A stretch of DNA of 57,182 nt, taken from positions 1 through 57,182 of the forward strand of contig JBPBQO010000059.1 of assembly GCA_050954785.1 (NCBI GenBank), read 5' to 3'. The notes below the pieces were generated by a model, which was not told where the DNA came from, searched no databases, and saw nothing but the letters and a program-made list of their open reading frames with translations. Below are positions 16,791 to 25,541 of this stretch, one piece after another. A program made the position numbers and the translations under genes. The stretch's first letter is position 1. Each line of letters starts with the position of its first letter. Source of the stretch: Lichenicola sp050954785 (lineage in GTDB: Bacteria; Pseudomonadota; Alphaproteobacteria; Acetobacterales; Acetobacteraceae).

Positions 16791-18237
16791 CGCGCCGGCC
16801 GGCCAGCAGCGACACCGCCAACGACACGACCAGGTTCAGCGCGAGTGCCAGCAGGCCGGTCGAGATGCTGATGCCGGCACCGGCGAGATGCAGCGCGTGC
16901 ACCGGTTTCAGCCCATCGGCGAACACGATCCAGCTTCCGGTCGCCATGCCGGCTGCCCATCCGGCGAGCAGGCCGGTGGCGGTCAGCCCCAGCGGCAGCA
17001 GCCCGATCACCAGGGCCGGCAGCGTCTGCAGCATCCACACACTGCCCAGCAATTGCAGGTCGATGGCGAATTGCGGGTTGAGCAGCAGGATGCAGCCGAG
17101 TGCCGCGACCTTGACCAGCAGCGCGGTGGTCCGTGCCGCCCGTGCATTTGCGGGCCCGGGCAGCAGGTTGCGCGTTACCAGGTTGGCAGCCCCGATCGCC
17201 ATCACCGCGGCCGGCACCAGTGCGCCGACCGCGATCGCCGCGAACGCGAAGCCTGCGAACCAGCCGGGAAAAATCGTCAGGAACAGTTGCGGCACGACCG
17301 AGCTGGGGTGGGTGGTGACGATGCCGGCCGCATGCGCCATCAGTCCGAGCATGGCGATCAGCCCGAGCAGTACCGTGTAGGCCGGCAGCATCACCGCGTT
17401 GCGCCGGATCGTGTCGGCGTCCCGTGCGGCCAGGACACCGGTCAGCGTATGCGGATACAGGAATGCCGCCAGCGCCGAGCTCAGCGCCAGCGTCGCATAG
17501 GGGATGGACTGGCCGACACCCAGAACGTGGCCGTCCGGCGGTGGCTTCAAATGTGCGGAGGCGTGGGCGAACATCGTGCCGTAACCGCCGAGATGCAGCG
17601 GGATCACCGTGACCGCGGCGATCACCACGATGTAGATCATCAGGTCCTTCAGGAACGCCGTGGTCGCCGGCGCGTGCAGCCCGCCGAACCAGGTGTAGGC
17701 GGCCAGCGACAGGAACGCCGCAATCAGCGGGATCTCGCCGGGCAGGCCGAGCGCCTCCAGCACGGTGCGGATGCCGACAAGCTGCAGTGCGATATACGGG
17801 ATGACCGACACCAGGCCGGTAACCGCGACCGCGCGTTCCAGGCTCCGGCTGCCGAACCGGGCCCGCACGATGTCGGCGGCGGTGACGTGGCCGCCTTCCT
17901 TGGCGATCTGCCACAGGCGCGGCATCACCGCATACACGAACGGGTAGACGATGATGGTGTAGGGCAGCGCGAAGAAGCCGTATGCGCCGGCGGCGTACAC
18001 CAGCGCCGGTACCGCGATGATCGTGTAGGCGGTATAGAAGTCGCCGCCGACCAGGAACCAGGTCACCCAGGTGCCGAACGACCGGCCGCCGAGGCTCCAC
18101 TCCTCGCCGTCCTTGTCTTTTCCGCGTCCTTTTCGCCAACTCGCGGATGCGCCGAGCAGGATCGTCGCGACAAAAAATACCAGGAAGATGGCAATGCCGG
18201 CCCAACCGGCGGTCGGCACGGATGCAGCGGCGGTCAT
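16768..18237 (-). CDS. Sodium:solute symporter family transporter (second copy type)
   Basis: 489 aa from the ATG at 18237, which overlaps the DUF3311 stop by four bases (ATGA). About 13 hydrophobic helices. SSS-like blocks include WSLGGRSFGTWVTWFLVGGDFYTAYT (split here: the SLGGR-type motif then GGDFYTAYT), ADIVRARFGSRSLE and a helix 9 region LFLTIFPGWFAGF. The frame upstream of 18237 is a shadow. It is a different sequence from the symporter at 3054-1654 and belongs to the acetate/panthothenate-like SSS clade by gross pattern. Cargo unknown. The 3' end runs into the convergent AIM24 gene. Confidence 0.85.
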   Translation of the reverse strand: MTAAASVPTAGWAGIAIFLVFFVATILLGASASWRKGRGKDKDGEEWSLGGRSFGTWVTWFLVGGDFYTAYTIIAVPALVYAAGAYGFFALPYTIIVYPFVYAVMPRLWQIAKEGGHVTAADIVRARFGSRSLERAVAVTGLVSVIPYIALQLVGIRTVLEALGLPGEIPLIAAFLSLAAYTWFGGLHAPATTAFLKDLMIYIVVIAAVTVIPLHLGGYGTMFAHASAHLKPPPDGHVLGVGQSIPYATLALSSALAAFLYPHTLTGVLAARDADTIRRNAVMLPAYTVLLGLIAMLGLMAHAAGIVTTHPSSVVPQLFLTIFPGWFAGFAFAAIAVGALVPAAVMAIGAANLVTRNLLPGPANARAARTTALLVKVAALGCILLLNPQFAIDLQLLGSVWMLQTLPALVIGLLPLGLTATGLLAGWAAGMATGSWIVFADGLKPVHALHLAGAGISISTGLLALALNLVVSLAVSLLAGRRATGTRAV

Positions 18238-18443
18238 GCGCGGCCGAACTTCCAGACGATCCAGATCAGCATCGCGGTCAGCGGCACCCATGCGAGCTGG
18301 TACCAGTAGAAGAACGGGAAGCCGAACAGGGCCGGCGTGGCGCGGTCGTAGAACGGCACCCACAACAGTCCGGCGAACGGGAGCAGCAGCAGCGCATGCA
18401 CCAGGATAGGACGAAGGTGTCGGCTACCGCCGGGTTGGGTCAT
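18234..18443 (-). CDS. DUF3311 small membrane protein, symporter partner
   Basis: 69 aa from the ATG at 18443; an upstream Met at 18479 would add a basic 12-residue leader without support. Two hydrophobic helices (about 11-30 and 40-62) with LLLPFAGLLWVPFY and FFYWYQLAWVPLTAMLIWIVW, the DUF3311 pattern. It is coupled to the symporter by a four-base overlap exactly like the pair at 3293-1654, so the two pairs are paralogous units. Confidence 0.78.
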   Translation of the reverse strand: MTQPGGSRHLRPILVHALLLLPFAGLLWVPFYDRATPALFGFPFFYWYQLAWVPLTAMLIWIVWKFGRA

Positions 18444-18605
18444 CACGGCGCGAGGCTCCCGTCTGCCGGTCGCATGCATCGTCCGGTGCCGCCTGCTTGG
18501 CCGATCGTGCGGCGGGTTTCAAGCGCCGGCGCCCGAGGCCGCCATGAGGGCGCGAACGCGTAAAGATCGATGGCTCGGCCGGCCCCGTGAAACGGAAGAC
18601 ACATC

Positions 18606-18854
18606 CTGACCCGGGAAGTTCGCGTCGTTGCCATCGTCGATGCCCGGCCGAGCCAGGCTGCCGCTGTCGTCGAGGCCATCGCAGCGCTTGTCGCGCCGAC
18701 CCTGAAGGAGACGGGCTGACGCAAGTATGTTCCGCATCGCGATACCGAGGACGGCAATTGTTTCGTGTTCGTCGAGTGGTGGGAGAGCCGTACGAAGCTC
18801 GGGCCATTGCTGGCCGCGCCGTTGCGCGTCCTGGTGCTCGAGGCGCTCGGCTGA
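18606..18854 (+). pseudogene. Decayed antibiotic biosynthesis monooxygenase (ABM) family gene
   Basis: One frame reads TREVRVVAIVDARPSQAAAV, then LVAPTLKETG, a TGA stop (18717-18719), then RKYVPHRDTEDG and FVFVEWWESRTKL up to a stop at 18852. ABM proteins are about 95-residue dimeric monooxygenases that usually have Cys right after the ETG/EAG segment, so TGA probably replaces TGC. The start codon position holds CTG instead of ATG, and a stretch of about 12-15 residues is missing between RTKL and the C-terminal APLRVLVLEALG. Three independent lesions indicate a dead gene. The remaining parts of the 567-base gap (18444-18605, 18855-19010) show nothing recognisable. Confidence 0.65.
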
Positions 18855-19010
18855 GACGCAAATCCGGGGACATGTTGCTCCGGACCGTGGTCCCGAGGAT
18901 ATTCTGGACGGGCGTGAAGCACACGCCGGGCGCGGTTGTCGCCATGCTGGCGGGTCGGAATTCGAGCCAGGCGTTGGTCCCGGTTAAATCGACGCTGTTA
19001 CGATAAAGGA

Positions 19011-19844
19011 ATGACCATGCGACGTTGGCTGATTACCGGGGTCGGGAGCGGGCTGGGCCGAGCCTTGGCCGAAGCGGTGCTGGCAGAGGGCGAGTGCGTC
19101 GCCGGTACTGTGCGGTCCGAGGCGACACGCACCGCCTTCGAGGCGCTCGCGCCCGGCCGCGCCTTCGGGCTGTTGATGGAAGCGCGCGATCCGGTCTCGG
19201 TTTCGACCGTAGTCATGGATGCCGAACGCCTGACCGGTGGAATCGACGTTCTCGTGGCGAATGCCGGCAGGGGGCTGGTGGGCGCGCTCGAAGAAACCAG
19301 CCTGGAGGAGATCCGCGATCTGTTCGAGGTCAATGTATTCGGCCCGATTGCGCTTATCCAGGCGATGCTGCCGGCCATGCGCGCGAGACGCGCCGGCCAT
19401 ATCGTCAACATCACCTCGGTCAGTGGCTTGGCTGCCTGGGTCGGAACCTCCGTCTACGGTGCTACGAAGTATGCGATGGAATGCGTCGGCGAGACACTGG
19501 CCAACGAGGTGCGCGAGCACGGCATCAAGGTGACCAACGTGGCGCCGGGTGGGATGCGGACCGATTTTGCCGGCCGGTCACTGGCCATGACGGCCTATCG
19601 CACGCCGGACTATGACGGCGCGGCGCGGGATGCCGACCGTGCCTTCGCGAGCTATGGTGGCCAGGAACAGGGCGATCCGGTTCGGGCAGCCGCTGCAATT
19701 ATCGCGGCTGTCCGCGCGCCCGAACCACCGGTCCATCTGCTGTTGGGCAAGGATGCCGTTCACTACGCCGAGGAGGCGATAGCGCGGCTACAGGGCGAGA
19801 TCGATCGCTGGCGGGATTTGAGCCTGTCCACCGGTTTCGAGTAG
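19011..19844 (+). CDS. Short-chain dehydrogenase/reductase
   Basis: 277 aa. Start at the ATG at 19011, preceded by AAAGGA. The classical SDR cofactor loop TGVGSGLGRALAEA (residues 8-21), NAGRG, the catalytic Ser in NITSVSG and YGATKYAMEC with the Tyr-x-x-x-Lys pair are all present. The C-terminal extension ending RWRDLSLSTGFE and the TDFAGRS segment after PGGM match the SDR subgroup often annotated as oxidoreductases similar to retinol or 3-ketosteroid reductases. The substrate is unknown. It stands alone behind the ABM pseudogene; such small monooxygenase and SDR genes are often neighbours. Confidence 0.85.
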   Translation: MTMRRWLITGVGSGLGRALAEAVLAEGECVAGTVRSEATRTAFEALAPGRAFGLLMEARDPVSVSTVVMDAERLTGGIDVLVANAGRGLVGALEETSLEEIRDLFEVNVFGPIALIQAMLPAMRARRAGHIVNITSVSGLAAWVGTSVYGATKYAMECVGETLANEVREHGIKVTNVAPGGMRTDFAGRSLAMTAYRTPDYDGAARDADRAFASYGGQEQGDPVRAAAAIIAAVRAPEPPVHLLLGKDAVHYAEEAIARLQGEIDRWRDLSLSTGFE

Positions 19845-19951
19845 CAGTTGAGTTCAGGTCGTTGCGTAGCCGAACGGCTCACGCCTGTCCGTACTGGAAT
19901 AAATCCCGAGCTCCGGCCCGTTCAGGGCGCCTGGCGCCTGGCGGGTTCGGC

Positions 19952-20893
19952 TCAGGCGACCTGTTTCAGAATTGCCCGCTTTTCTCTCCAGCCGGTTCGA
20001 ATGTAATGATGAAGCGGACCCAATGCGTATTTGTGCACGTCCGGATTGTTGGCGAGATAATCCGTCGCGCACCAGGTCGACTTGATCCTATTTACCCGGA
20101 ATTCGGTTGCATCCGTCACCAGATCGGGAACCGATATGCAAAGCTCCTTGTTATAGATAGATTTATACATCCTGGCGGTGAGTGAAAGATTTACCACAAG
20201 ATGATTTCCGGGCAGGGAGGGGTTCCTGCCATACTCTTCCAGGGCTGCCGGATCGTTTACGTCTACTCGGCCTTCCAGCTTGCGGATGGTAGCCGCCTTG
20301 AGGTCCGGCAGGCTTCTGTTGTGCCAATGCAGATAGGTGAGCCGGGTGCTTACATGACCGTCCTTTAGTTTCGATACCGGAGCGTGCTGGCCATTATCCA
20401 GTCTCAGAATCGATTTCGACGGAAGGAATCCCTTGTGGAAGTGCCGTATCGGCGAATACCAGCCGGGATCGTTCGGAACATTGAACAACGACGTATCGAT
20501 GCGTAATGCGCACTGTACATCTTTCAAAGAATCAAGTTCCGTCATGATGTCCGCGGTATCGACGCTGACACGATGATCGGTAAAAACACCCAGGAACTCG
20601 TCACAGTCGACAGGAAGAGCAAAGTCGTAATCACGCTCGGCATCCCAACTTTTTATGATGTTCTGGAAATGACCACCTTTTTTATCGAAATCGTGGTAAC
20701 TCGTGTATTCCCATCGCACATTCGCGCCAAGTGACTCGAAATGCTTGAGCACGTTGACCGTATATTTATCCGTAGAGCCATTATCCATCACCGTCAGGTT
20801 TTTAATGTCGAACAACCTGGAATAGTGGTTGAACCATTTGAAAAGTAGAGTCCCTTCATCTTTTTGCATCATCAACACGAGAACCGACGCCAA
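19952..20893 (-). CDS. Glycosyltransferase family 2/92-like protein
   Basis: 313 aa with a TTG start at 20893, backed by a strong AAGGAG eight bases upstream. Opening MASVLVLMMQKDEG, MDNGSTDKYT (nucleotide-sugar binding) and DCDEFL (DxD-like metal site) fit the Glyco_tranf_2_4/GT92 type. The C-terminus carries YLANNPDVHKYALGP and HYIRTGWREKR, a short module repeatedly seen at the ends of bacterial glycosyltransferases and surface-polysaccharide proteins. The DNA is visibly AT-richer than the surroundings, suggesting horizontal acquisition. Probably acts in lipopolysaccharide or exopolysaccharide decoration. Confidence 0.75.
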   Translation of the reverse strand: MASVLVLMMQKDEGTLLFKWFNHYSRLFDIKNLTVMDNGSTDKYTVNVLKHFESLGANVRWEYTSYHDFDKKGGHFQNIIKSWDAERDYDFALPVDCDEFLGVFTDHRVSVDTADIMTELDSLKDVQCALRIDTSLFNVPNDPGWYSPIRHFHKGFLPSKSILRLDNGQHAPVSKLKDGHVSTRLTYLHWHNRSLPDLKAATIRKLEGRVDVNDPAALEEYGRNPSLPGNHLVVNLSLTARMYKSIYNKELCISVPDLVTDATEFRVNRIKSTWCATDYLANNPDVHKYALGPLHHYIRTGWREKRAILKQVA

Positions 20894-20976
20894 TAATTTT
20901 CTCCTTAAACGATTGATGTTGATATGAACGGTGCCGGCGTGCGTTCAACCAAATATTTTTGTGCCGAGAGAAAAAA

Positions 20977-22539
20977 TCAGGAATACTGTGAAGTGTTCAA
21001 CAAAGTTTCAAGGGGAGTGGATGCTGGAAGATACGTGCTGAGATGTAGCTGCTCGGATTTGGATAATTGACGAAGAAGAATCTGTAGAAGTGTCGATGAT
21101 ATCGATCGGGGATTTTCACTGATCCATTTGCAAAGCGATGAAGCCGTCAGTCCGTATGAGATCAACGCAAAGTAGCTTTCCGCCATCCTTGTAACAGCCC
21201 GGTCGATCGTATCCGGCTCCACGTATAAAAGATTGAACATTTCCCAATTCTGAACGACCTTGCGATCGCAGGAAACCTGATTTGCAGTTCCGCTACCCAG
21301 TGGCTCCGCAGTCAGAAAAAGACGAGTCGATGGCGACCGGAAATTTGTCAGACCATTAGGCATCAATCCGACCTGCATCCGGATGACGGTACTGGCCTGA
21401 CGGTCACCGCGAAGGCGCAGTGGCTTGTTCCCCTGAGCCGGACAAATAAGCAGTGCATCTGTATCGGAATTCACAGGCCGAATTAAATACAAATGTTCAA
21501 GGCTTCGGTCAGTTTTGGACGAATGGACAATCAAATCCGAACGTGGATCAACCTGAAGTGCGGTATCGAAATACGTGACGATTCTTTGTATGTTCAACGA
21601 AGCTCTATTTCTAGCCGGATCTGCTTTGATCGTAGGTCTTGCGGGGTGGACTTTATCATTTAGAGTAAAATTCGGCGGTATCACGGAGGTAATTATCATT
21701 CCACATAATGCGGAACTGATCTGCAACTCGATTTTCGCCAAGATCCGGAACATCGATGGGAAAAATCGGCTCGCGCTATCGTCGCTTTCGGCGTTCCAGG
21801 ACTCGTTGTTCCATGTCTGAGCAACAATCAAGGTGTCGCGACGTTTTTTTGCGCGGTCGATAAAATGTTCCATACTTCGGCTTTGGAAGTGCATGATCCA
21901 GGCCCCGGAAAAAACGGGCTCATCATGAACGATACCGGGCGTTGAACTCCACTTGACCGGGTTTCCGATCGAATTGACATAAAGTGGCGGGCTGACATCG
22001 AAGCAGTGGACGTTCTGCCATCTTGGCCCGACGCGAGCTGGCCGCACGAAGGATTTAACGTGACGATTGATAGCCTCGGTCGAATGGGAGCGCTTGGGGT
22101 AGGCGACCGGAGCCGGTACCAATGGCCTCAACACATGACCGTTGTTTCCATGCAGACGCCAATTCACGGCGATGCCGTCCGCCTGTAGAAAATTTTCGAG
22201 AAATCGTGGGACCGAGGATGCGGTTTCTAGAAGCAGATACTCGTCGGCATCTAAAAAACAGAGCCATGAAAATTCGGATTTTAATCTGGTGATTGCTTTT
22301 TTATACTCATTCTGCTGACGATCATAGAAGAAGTCGACATCCTGAACCGCTTTTTCATACCTGATGTCGAAATGCAGCCCGGCATTCCTTACGACCCGGT
22401 CGGTACCGTCTGTCGATGCATCGTCAATGACGAAGATCGTATCGAAACCGAGTGCGATGTGCCATGCAAGCCACGCGGCTATATCATGCACCTCGTCCTT
22501 CAATACGACGACAAGCCCGACTTTGTCCGTTTTAGTCAT
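20977..22539 (-). CDS. Glycosyltransferase family 2/92-like protein with unknown C-terminal half
   Basis: 520 aa. The N-terminal 280 residues form a GT domain: VGLVVVLKDEVHDIAAWLAW opening (20 residues), VIDDASTDGTD, and the metal-site LCFLDADEYLLL. NVHCFDVSP and the HDEP/MHFQSRS segments follow. The last about 220 residues, rich in hydrophobic and Ser residues, resemble nothing that I recognise. It is followed after 83 bases by the 313-aa glycosyltransferase and preceded by a small doubtful ORF. Like its neighbour it is AT-richer than the rest of the window. Acceptor and donor are unknown. Confidence 0.75.
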   Translation of the reverse strand: MTKTDKVGLVVVLKDEVHDIAAWLAWHIALGFDTIFVIDDASTDGTDRVVRNAGLHFDIRYEKAVQDVDFFYDRQQNEYKKAITRLKSEFSWLCFLDADEYLLLETASSVPRFLENFLQADGIAVNWRLHGNNGHVLRPLVPAPVAYPKRSHSTEAINRHVKSFVRPARVGPRWQNVHCFDVSPPLYVNSIGNPVKWSSTPGIVHDEPVFSGAWIMHFQSRSMEHFIDRAKKRRDTLIVAQTWNNESWNAESDDSASRFFPSMFRILAKIELQISSALCGMIITSVIPPNFTLNDKVHPARPTIKADPARNRASLNIQRIVTYFDTALQVDPRSDLIVHSSKTDRSLEHLYLIRPVNSDTDALLICPAQGNKPLRLRGDRQASTVIRMQVGLMPNGLTNFRSPSTRLFLTAEPLGSGTANQVSCDRKVVQNWEMFNLLYVEPDTIDRAVTRMAESYFALISYGLTASSLCKWISENPRSISSTLLQILLRQLSKSEQLHLSTYLPASTPLETLLNTSQYS

Positions 22540-22541
22540 TT

Positions 22542-22841
22542 TCAGGATTTCACGGCGGGATATCGAGCTTTCTTTGCGAGTCCGATGTGCAGCCGCATAT
22601 GGGAGAACTGAGCCCTACGCCGGTCTCTTGCAAGTCGTGACGACAAACCACAAGATGATAAGGATCCCGGAATGTTGCCAACACCTGCTACGTTTCTGAA
22701 ACTGTAGATGTACTCATGGTAATTGAACCGGACGTTCGACAAGGCTCCGCTGTTCCTCTGCATCGTGACGCAACCCATTATTGCCATCTGTCCGTCCTGG
22801 GATAACGGTTTGTTCATGATGGATTTACGTTGAACTGCCAT
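22542..22841 (-). CDS. Doubtful small ORF upstream of a glycosyltransferase
   Basis: An open frame of up to 99 codons from the ATG at 22841 (or 90 from 22817), ending two bases before the start of the glycosyltransferase at 22539. It contains NVRFNYHEYIYSFRNVAGVG, which looks protein-like, but the C-terminus is Arg-rich and shadow-like. Neither start has a ribosome site. No family recognised. It may be a remnant of a larger gene or simply noncoding DNA in this AT-richer block. The gap between the two large glycosyltransferase genes (22543-22931) otherwise contains only the hairpin listed next. Confidence 0.25.
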   Translation of the reverse strand: MAVQRKSIMNKPLSQDGQMAIMGCVTMQRNSGALSNVRFNYHEYIYSFRNVAGVGNIPGSLSSCGLSSRLARDRRRAQFSHMRLHIGLAKKARYPAVKS

Positions 22842-22876
22842 GGTCGATAGCGACTCCGGCAAAGGACCTGGCAGCC

Positions 22877-22900
22877 TCCAGCTCCTTTGAGGGAGCTGGA
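22877..22900 (-). terminator. Hairpin downstream of the 859-aa glycosyltransferase
   Basis: TCCAGCTCC (22877-22885) pairs perfectly with GGAGCTGGA (22892-22900) around a six-base loop, 31 bases beyond the glycosyltransferase stop. No T-run follows on the minus strand, so it may be a weak or Rho-assisted terminator or an mRNA-end stabiliser. It marks the boundary between GC-rich DNA and the AT-richer glycosyltransferase block. Confidence 0.45.
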
Positions 22901-22931
22901 AGTGGTTCGTCGGCAGCATCCGAAGCCTGAA

Positions 22932-25511
22932 CTAGTCCCCCTCCGCTGCCGGATCGACCAGGTCGAAAAACGGCTGACGGTCGACGGTGAAGTGCTTGCT
23001 GTAGAACGGGTCGCGGCGGTAGAGCGGATGGCTGCCCCAGCGTTCCTGCATCGTCTGGGTTTCTGCGTAGAAACGCGCCTCGTGTTCCGGCCGGTCGTCG
23101 CTGCCGCGTGACAGGCTCTCGTGATGATAGGCCACGAACTCGGCACACCAGACGATGCGCCAGCCGGCGTCGCGTACCTTCAGGCACAGATCCACGTCGT
23201 TGTAGGCGACCTTGAGGTGTTCCTCGTCGAAGCCGCCGACATCGCGGAACAGGTCGGCCCGGATCAGCATGCCGGCCGCGGTGACAGCGGACACCTCGTG
23301 GCTGAGCATCGCCCGACCGATATAGCCGTAGTCGGTAAGCGGAGCGCCGCGATGCACATGGGCCGCGACCCCGGCCGGCCCGACCACCACGCCCGCATGC
23401 TGGATGGTATCGTTGGGATACAGGAACTTGCCGCCCACGATGCCGATGTCCGGCGCTACGAGAGCCTCGCCGACGATGGTCCTGAGCCAGTCCTTGTCCT
23501 GCACGAAAACGTCGTTGTTCATGAAAAAGAAGAACTCGGCGTCGCGGCCCTTGGCTGCCAGGTTGTTCAGGCGCGAATAGTTGAAATCTTCCTCGACGGT
23601 CAGGACGCTCACTCGCTTGAGCTTCGAGATGCGTCGGCAGAAATCCACAGCCTCCTGTGTCACCGACCAGTTATTGACCAGAACGATGTCGAACGACTTG
23701 TAGTCGGTGAAGGTCAGCAGCGCATCGATGCATTTCTGCGTCGTCTCCACCTGGTCCTTGAACGGGATGATGATCGATACGTGCGGCTGGGTTTTCTGGA
23801 GCCATTTGACACCGTACAGGGTGAGGCCGCGGATCGAGCTGACCTCGGCCTTGATGCCGCGGCGTTCGAGGTGATCGCCCACCGCCTTCACGCCGGCATC
23901 GATGGCATAGGACTTGTTGCCGATGTTGACCGCGGTCGAATTCGGCGTCTTGCGCCAGTGGTAGAGAACCTCCGGCACATGATGGATTTCGCTCGCCGGG
24001 ATCAACTCGGCCAGCCGCAGGATCAAATCGTGGTCCTGAGCGCCGTCATAAACCGGACGCAGATCGCCCACCGTCTTCAAGGAGGCTGTCTCGACGAACA
24101 GCAGATGGCATATGTAGTTGCAGCCGAGAAGATACCGGTAATTATAGTCGGGCTTGAGATTCGGTTCGAGGAAGTAGCCCGCCTGGTCTATTTTATCCTC
24201 GTCGGAATAAAGCATCCGGGCACCGGTCGACTGGGCCGCCCTCACCATCATCTCGATGGCGACATCGACCAGAAGATCGTCATGGTCGAAGAACGCGACA
24301 TAGTCGCCACGGACGTCGGCCAGGCCGGCATTGGTCGCCCCGCTGATACCGAGGTTCTTTTTCAGGGTGACGGCGCGGATGCGTGGATCCTGTTCGCAAT
24401 ATCTGGCGATGCGTGCGGCGACCTCGGGCGACTTGGCACCATCGTCGACGATGATGAGTTCCCAGTTGCGGTAGGTCTGCGCGATCACCGAGTCGACCGC
24501 CGCGGTGAAATCCGACATCATCGGCTTGTATGTGGGGCAGAGAATGCTCACCAGCGGCTGGAGAGCGGCGGGTACCTGTCCGGCTTCCCGTGCACGATCG
24601 GTAGAGACGCGCGCACGCAGCCGGTCGTAGTAGCGGCGGGCCCAGCGGTCGTAGTCGCCGAGATTGTAGGACGGTTTCGGGACGATGTCCGAGACGTCGG
24701 TGCGCAGCCGGGCGATCTCGCCGTGCAGCCGTTCCACCTTGGCCTGGATCTCGAGCAGCCGGGCCTCGAGCTGGTCGTCGACCAGCGTGGTGGTCAGTGG
24801 GCTGCCGGCGAGTTCGATATCGTGCGGCGTGACGACGAAGCGGAAGGTCTGTTGCCCGCCTCTGCGGAACGAATTCGGCAGGATGATCTCGAAGCCGCAA
24901 TTGGGATCGCCGCCCAGAACGGCCGCCACGTCGCCACGATACCGGTCGGCCTTCACCTGCACCACACGCACGCCGTTGGCCGTCACCAGGATGTGGCAGC
25001 CGCCGGTCCGCTCCTGCGTTACCGTATCGAGCTTCTGTACCCAGCCGCGCAGTGCGCCCTGCTTCATGCCGTCGAGGTAGCTCTGGAATTCGTAGAGCCG
25101 GTGCAGGGTGAACGCGCACTCCTCGTGCATCAGATCCGATTCGACCGCATCGAGCTGCGGCACGATGGCGCGGTCGCCGAAACGGAACGACAAGATATGC
25201 GGGTTGCCGTCCACGAAGGATTGCGGAAGCGTGAAGGTGAAGCCGAGACGACCGGTCGGATGACCGAGCGCCTTCTGTACGTCCTCGCGCAGCTCATCGC
25301 ACACGACCAGGTCGACTTCCTGATGATCGACCAGCACATGCAGGTGGGTAGGCTCGGTCGGGCTGCGTGTGTTGACAGCCCAGCCTTTGGCAATACCACC
25401 AGAGAAGGAGTCGACGTAGCCGAGAAAAATTGCTGGTTTGGCGCGCGGCAAAGCCGCTGTCTCGGCAATCCGTAGTCTGGTAGTGACCACCTGGTCCTTC
25501 TCCTGCGGCAT
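22932..25511 (-). CDS. Tandem-domain family 2 glycosyltransferase with N-terminal beta modules
   Basis: 859 aa. Residues about 28-115 and 150-235 are two related beta-rich modules (compare GYVDSFSGGIAKGW with GALRGWVQKLD, each ending in a PQSF/PNSF-type strand then FRF). A coiled helix (about 240-275) leads to two GT2 catalytic domains. The first (about 315-560) has VSILCPTYKP, ELIIVDDGAKSPE and FFDHDDLL. The second (about 590-840) has HVSIIIPFKDQVETT, VLVNNWSVT, FFFFMNNDVF and AYNDVDLCLKVRDAGW. Such bifunctional enzymes build O-antigen or exopolysaccharide. Ribosome site GGAGG precedes the ATG. It starts only 30 bases beyond hpnG and may be expressed with the hopanoid operon. Confidence 0.85.
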   Translation of the reverse strand: MPQEKDQVVTTRLRIAETAALPRAKPAIFLGYVDSFSGGIAKGWAVNTRSPTEPTHLHVLVDHQEVDLVVCDELREDVQKALGHPTGRLGFTFTLPQSFVDGNPHILSFRFGDRAIVPQLDAVESDLMHEECAFTLHRLYEFQSYLDGMKQGALRGWVQKLDTVTQERTGGCHILVTANGVRVVQVKADRYRGDVAAVLGGDPNCGFEIILPNSFRRGGQQTFRFVVTPHDIELAGSPLTTTLVDDQLEARLLEIQAKVERLHGEIARLRTDVSDIVPKPSYNLGDYDRWARRYYDRLRARVSTDRAREAGQVPAALQPLVSILCPTYKPMMSDFTAAVDSVIAQTYRNWELIIVDDGAKSPEVAARIARYCEQDPRIRAVTLKKNLGISGATNAGLADVRGDYVAFFDHDDLLVDVAIEMMVRAAQSTGARMLYSDEDKIDQAGYFLEPNLKPDYNYRYLLGCNYICHLLFVETASLKTVGDLRPVYDGAQDHDLILRLAELIPASEIHHVPEVLYHWRKTPNSTAVNIGNKSYAIDAGVKAVGDHLERRGIKAEVSSIRGLTLYGVKWLQKTQPHVSIIIPFKDQVETTQKCIDALLTFTDYKSFDIVLVNNWSVTQEAVDFCRRISKLKRVSVLTVEEDFNYSRLNNLAAKGRDAEFFFFMNNDVFVQDKDWLRTIVGEALVAPDIGIVGGKFLYPNDTIQHAGVVVGPAGVAAHVHRGAPLTDYGYIGRAMLSHEVSAVTAAGMLIRADLFRDVGGFDEEHLKVAYNDVDLCLKVRDAGWRIVWCAEFVAYHHESLSRGSDDRPEHEARFYAETQTMQERWGSHPLYRRDPFYSKHFTVDRQPFFDLVDPAAEGD

Positions 25512-25541
25512 TCGATGCCTCCGGCGATCGTTATAGTATCG

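Noticed and set aside
18717..18719. Selenocysteine codon in the ABM gene
   Set aside because: The reading frame also lacks a normal start codon and an internal segment, so loss of function is the simpler explanation.
19917..19945. Short GGCGCCT tandem repeat after the SDR gene
   Set aside because: Only two copies of seven bases, within what is expected by chance in GC-rich DNA; no T-run for a terminator.
23121..25475. Open plus-strand frame of 784 codons opposite the 859-aa glycosyltransferase
   Set aside because: Mirror of a gene with clear GT2 motifs; composition biased to His, Asp and Val, no recognisable motif.
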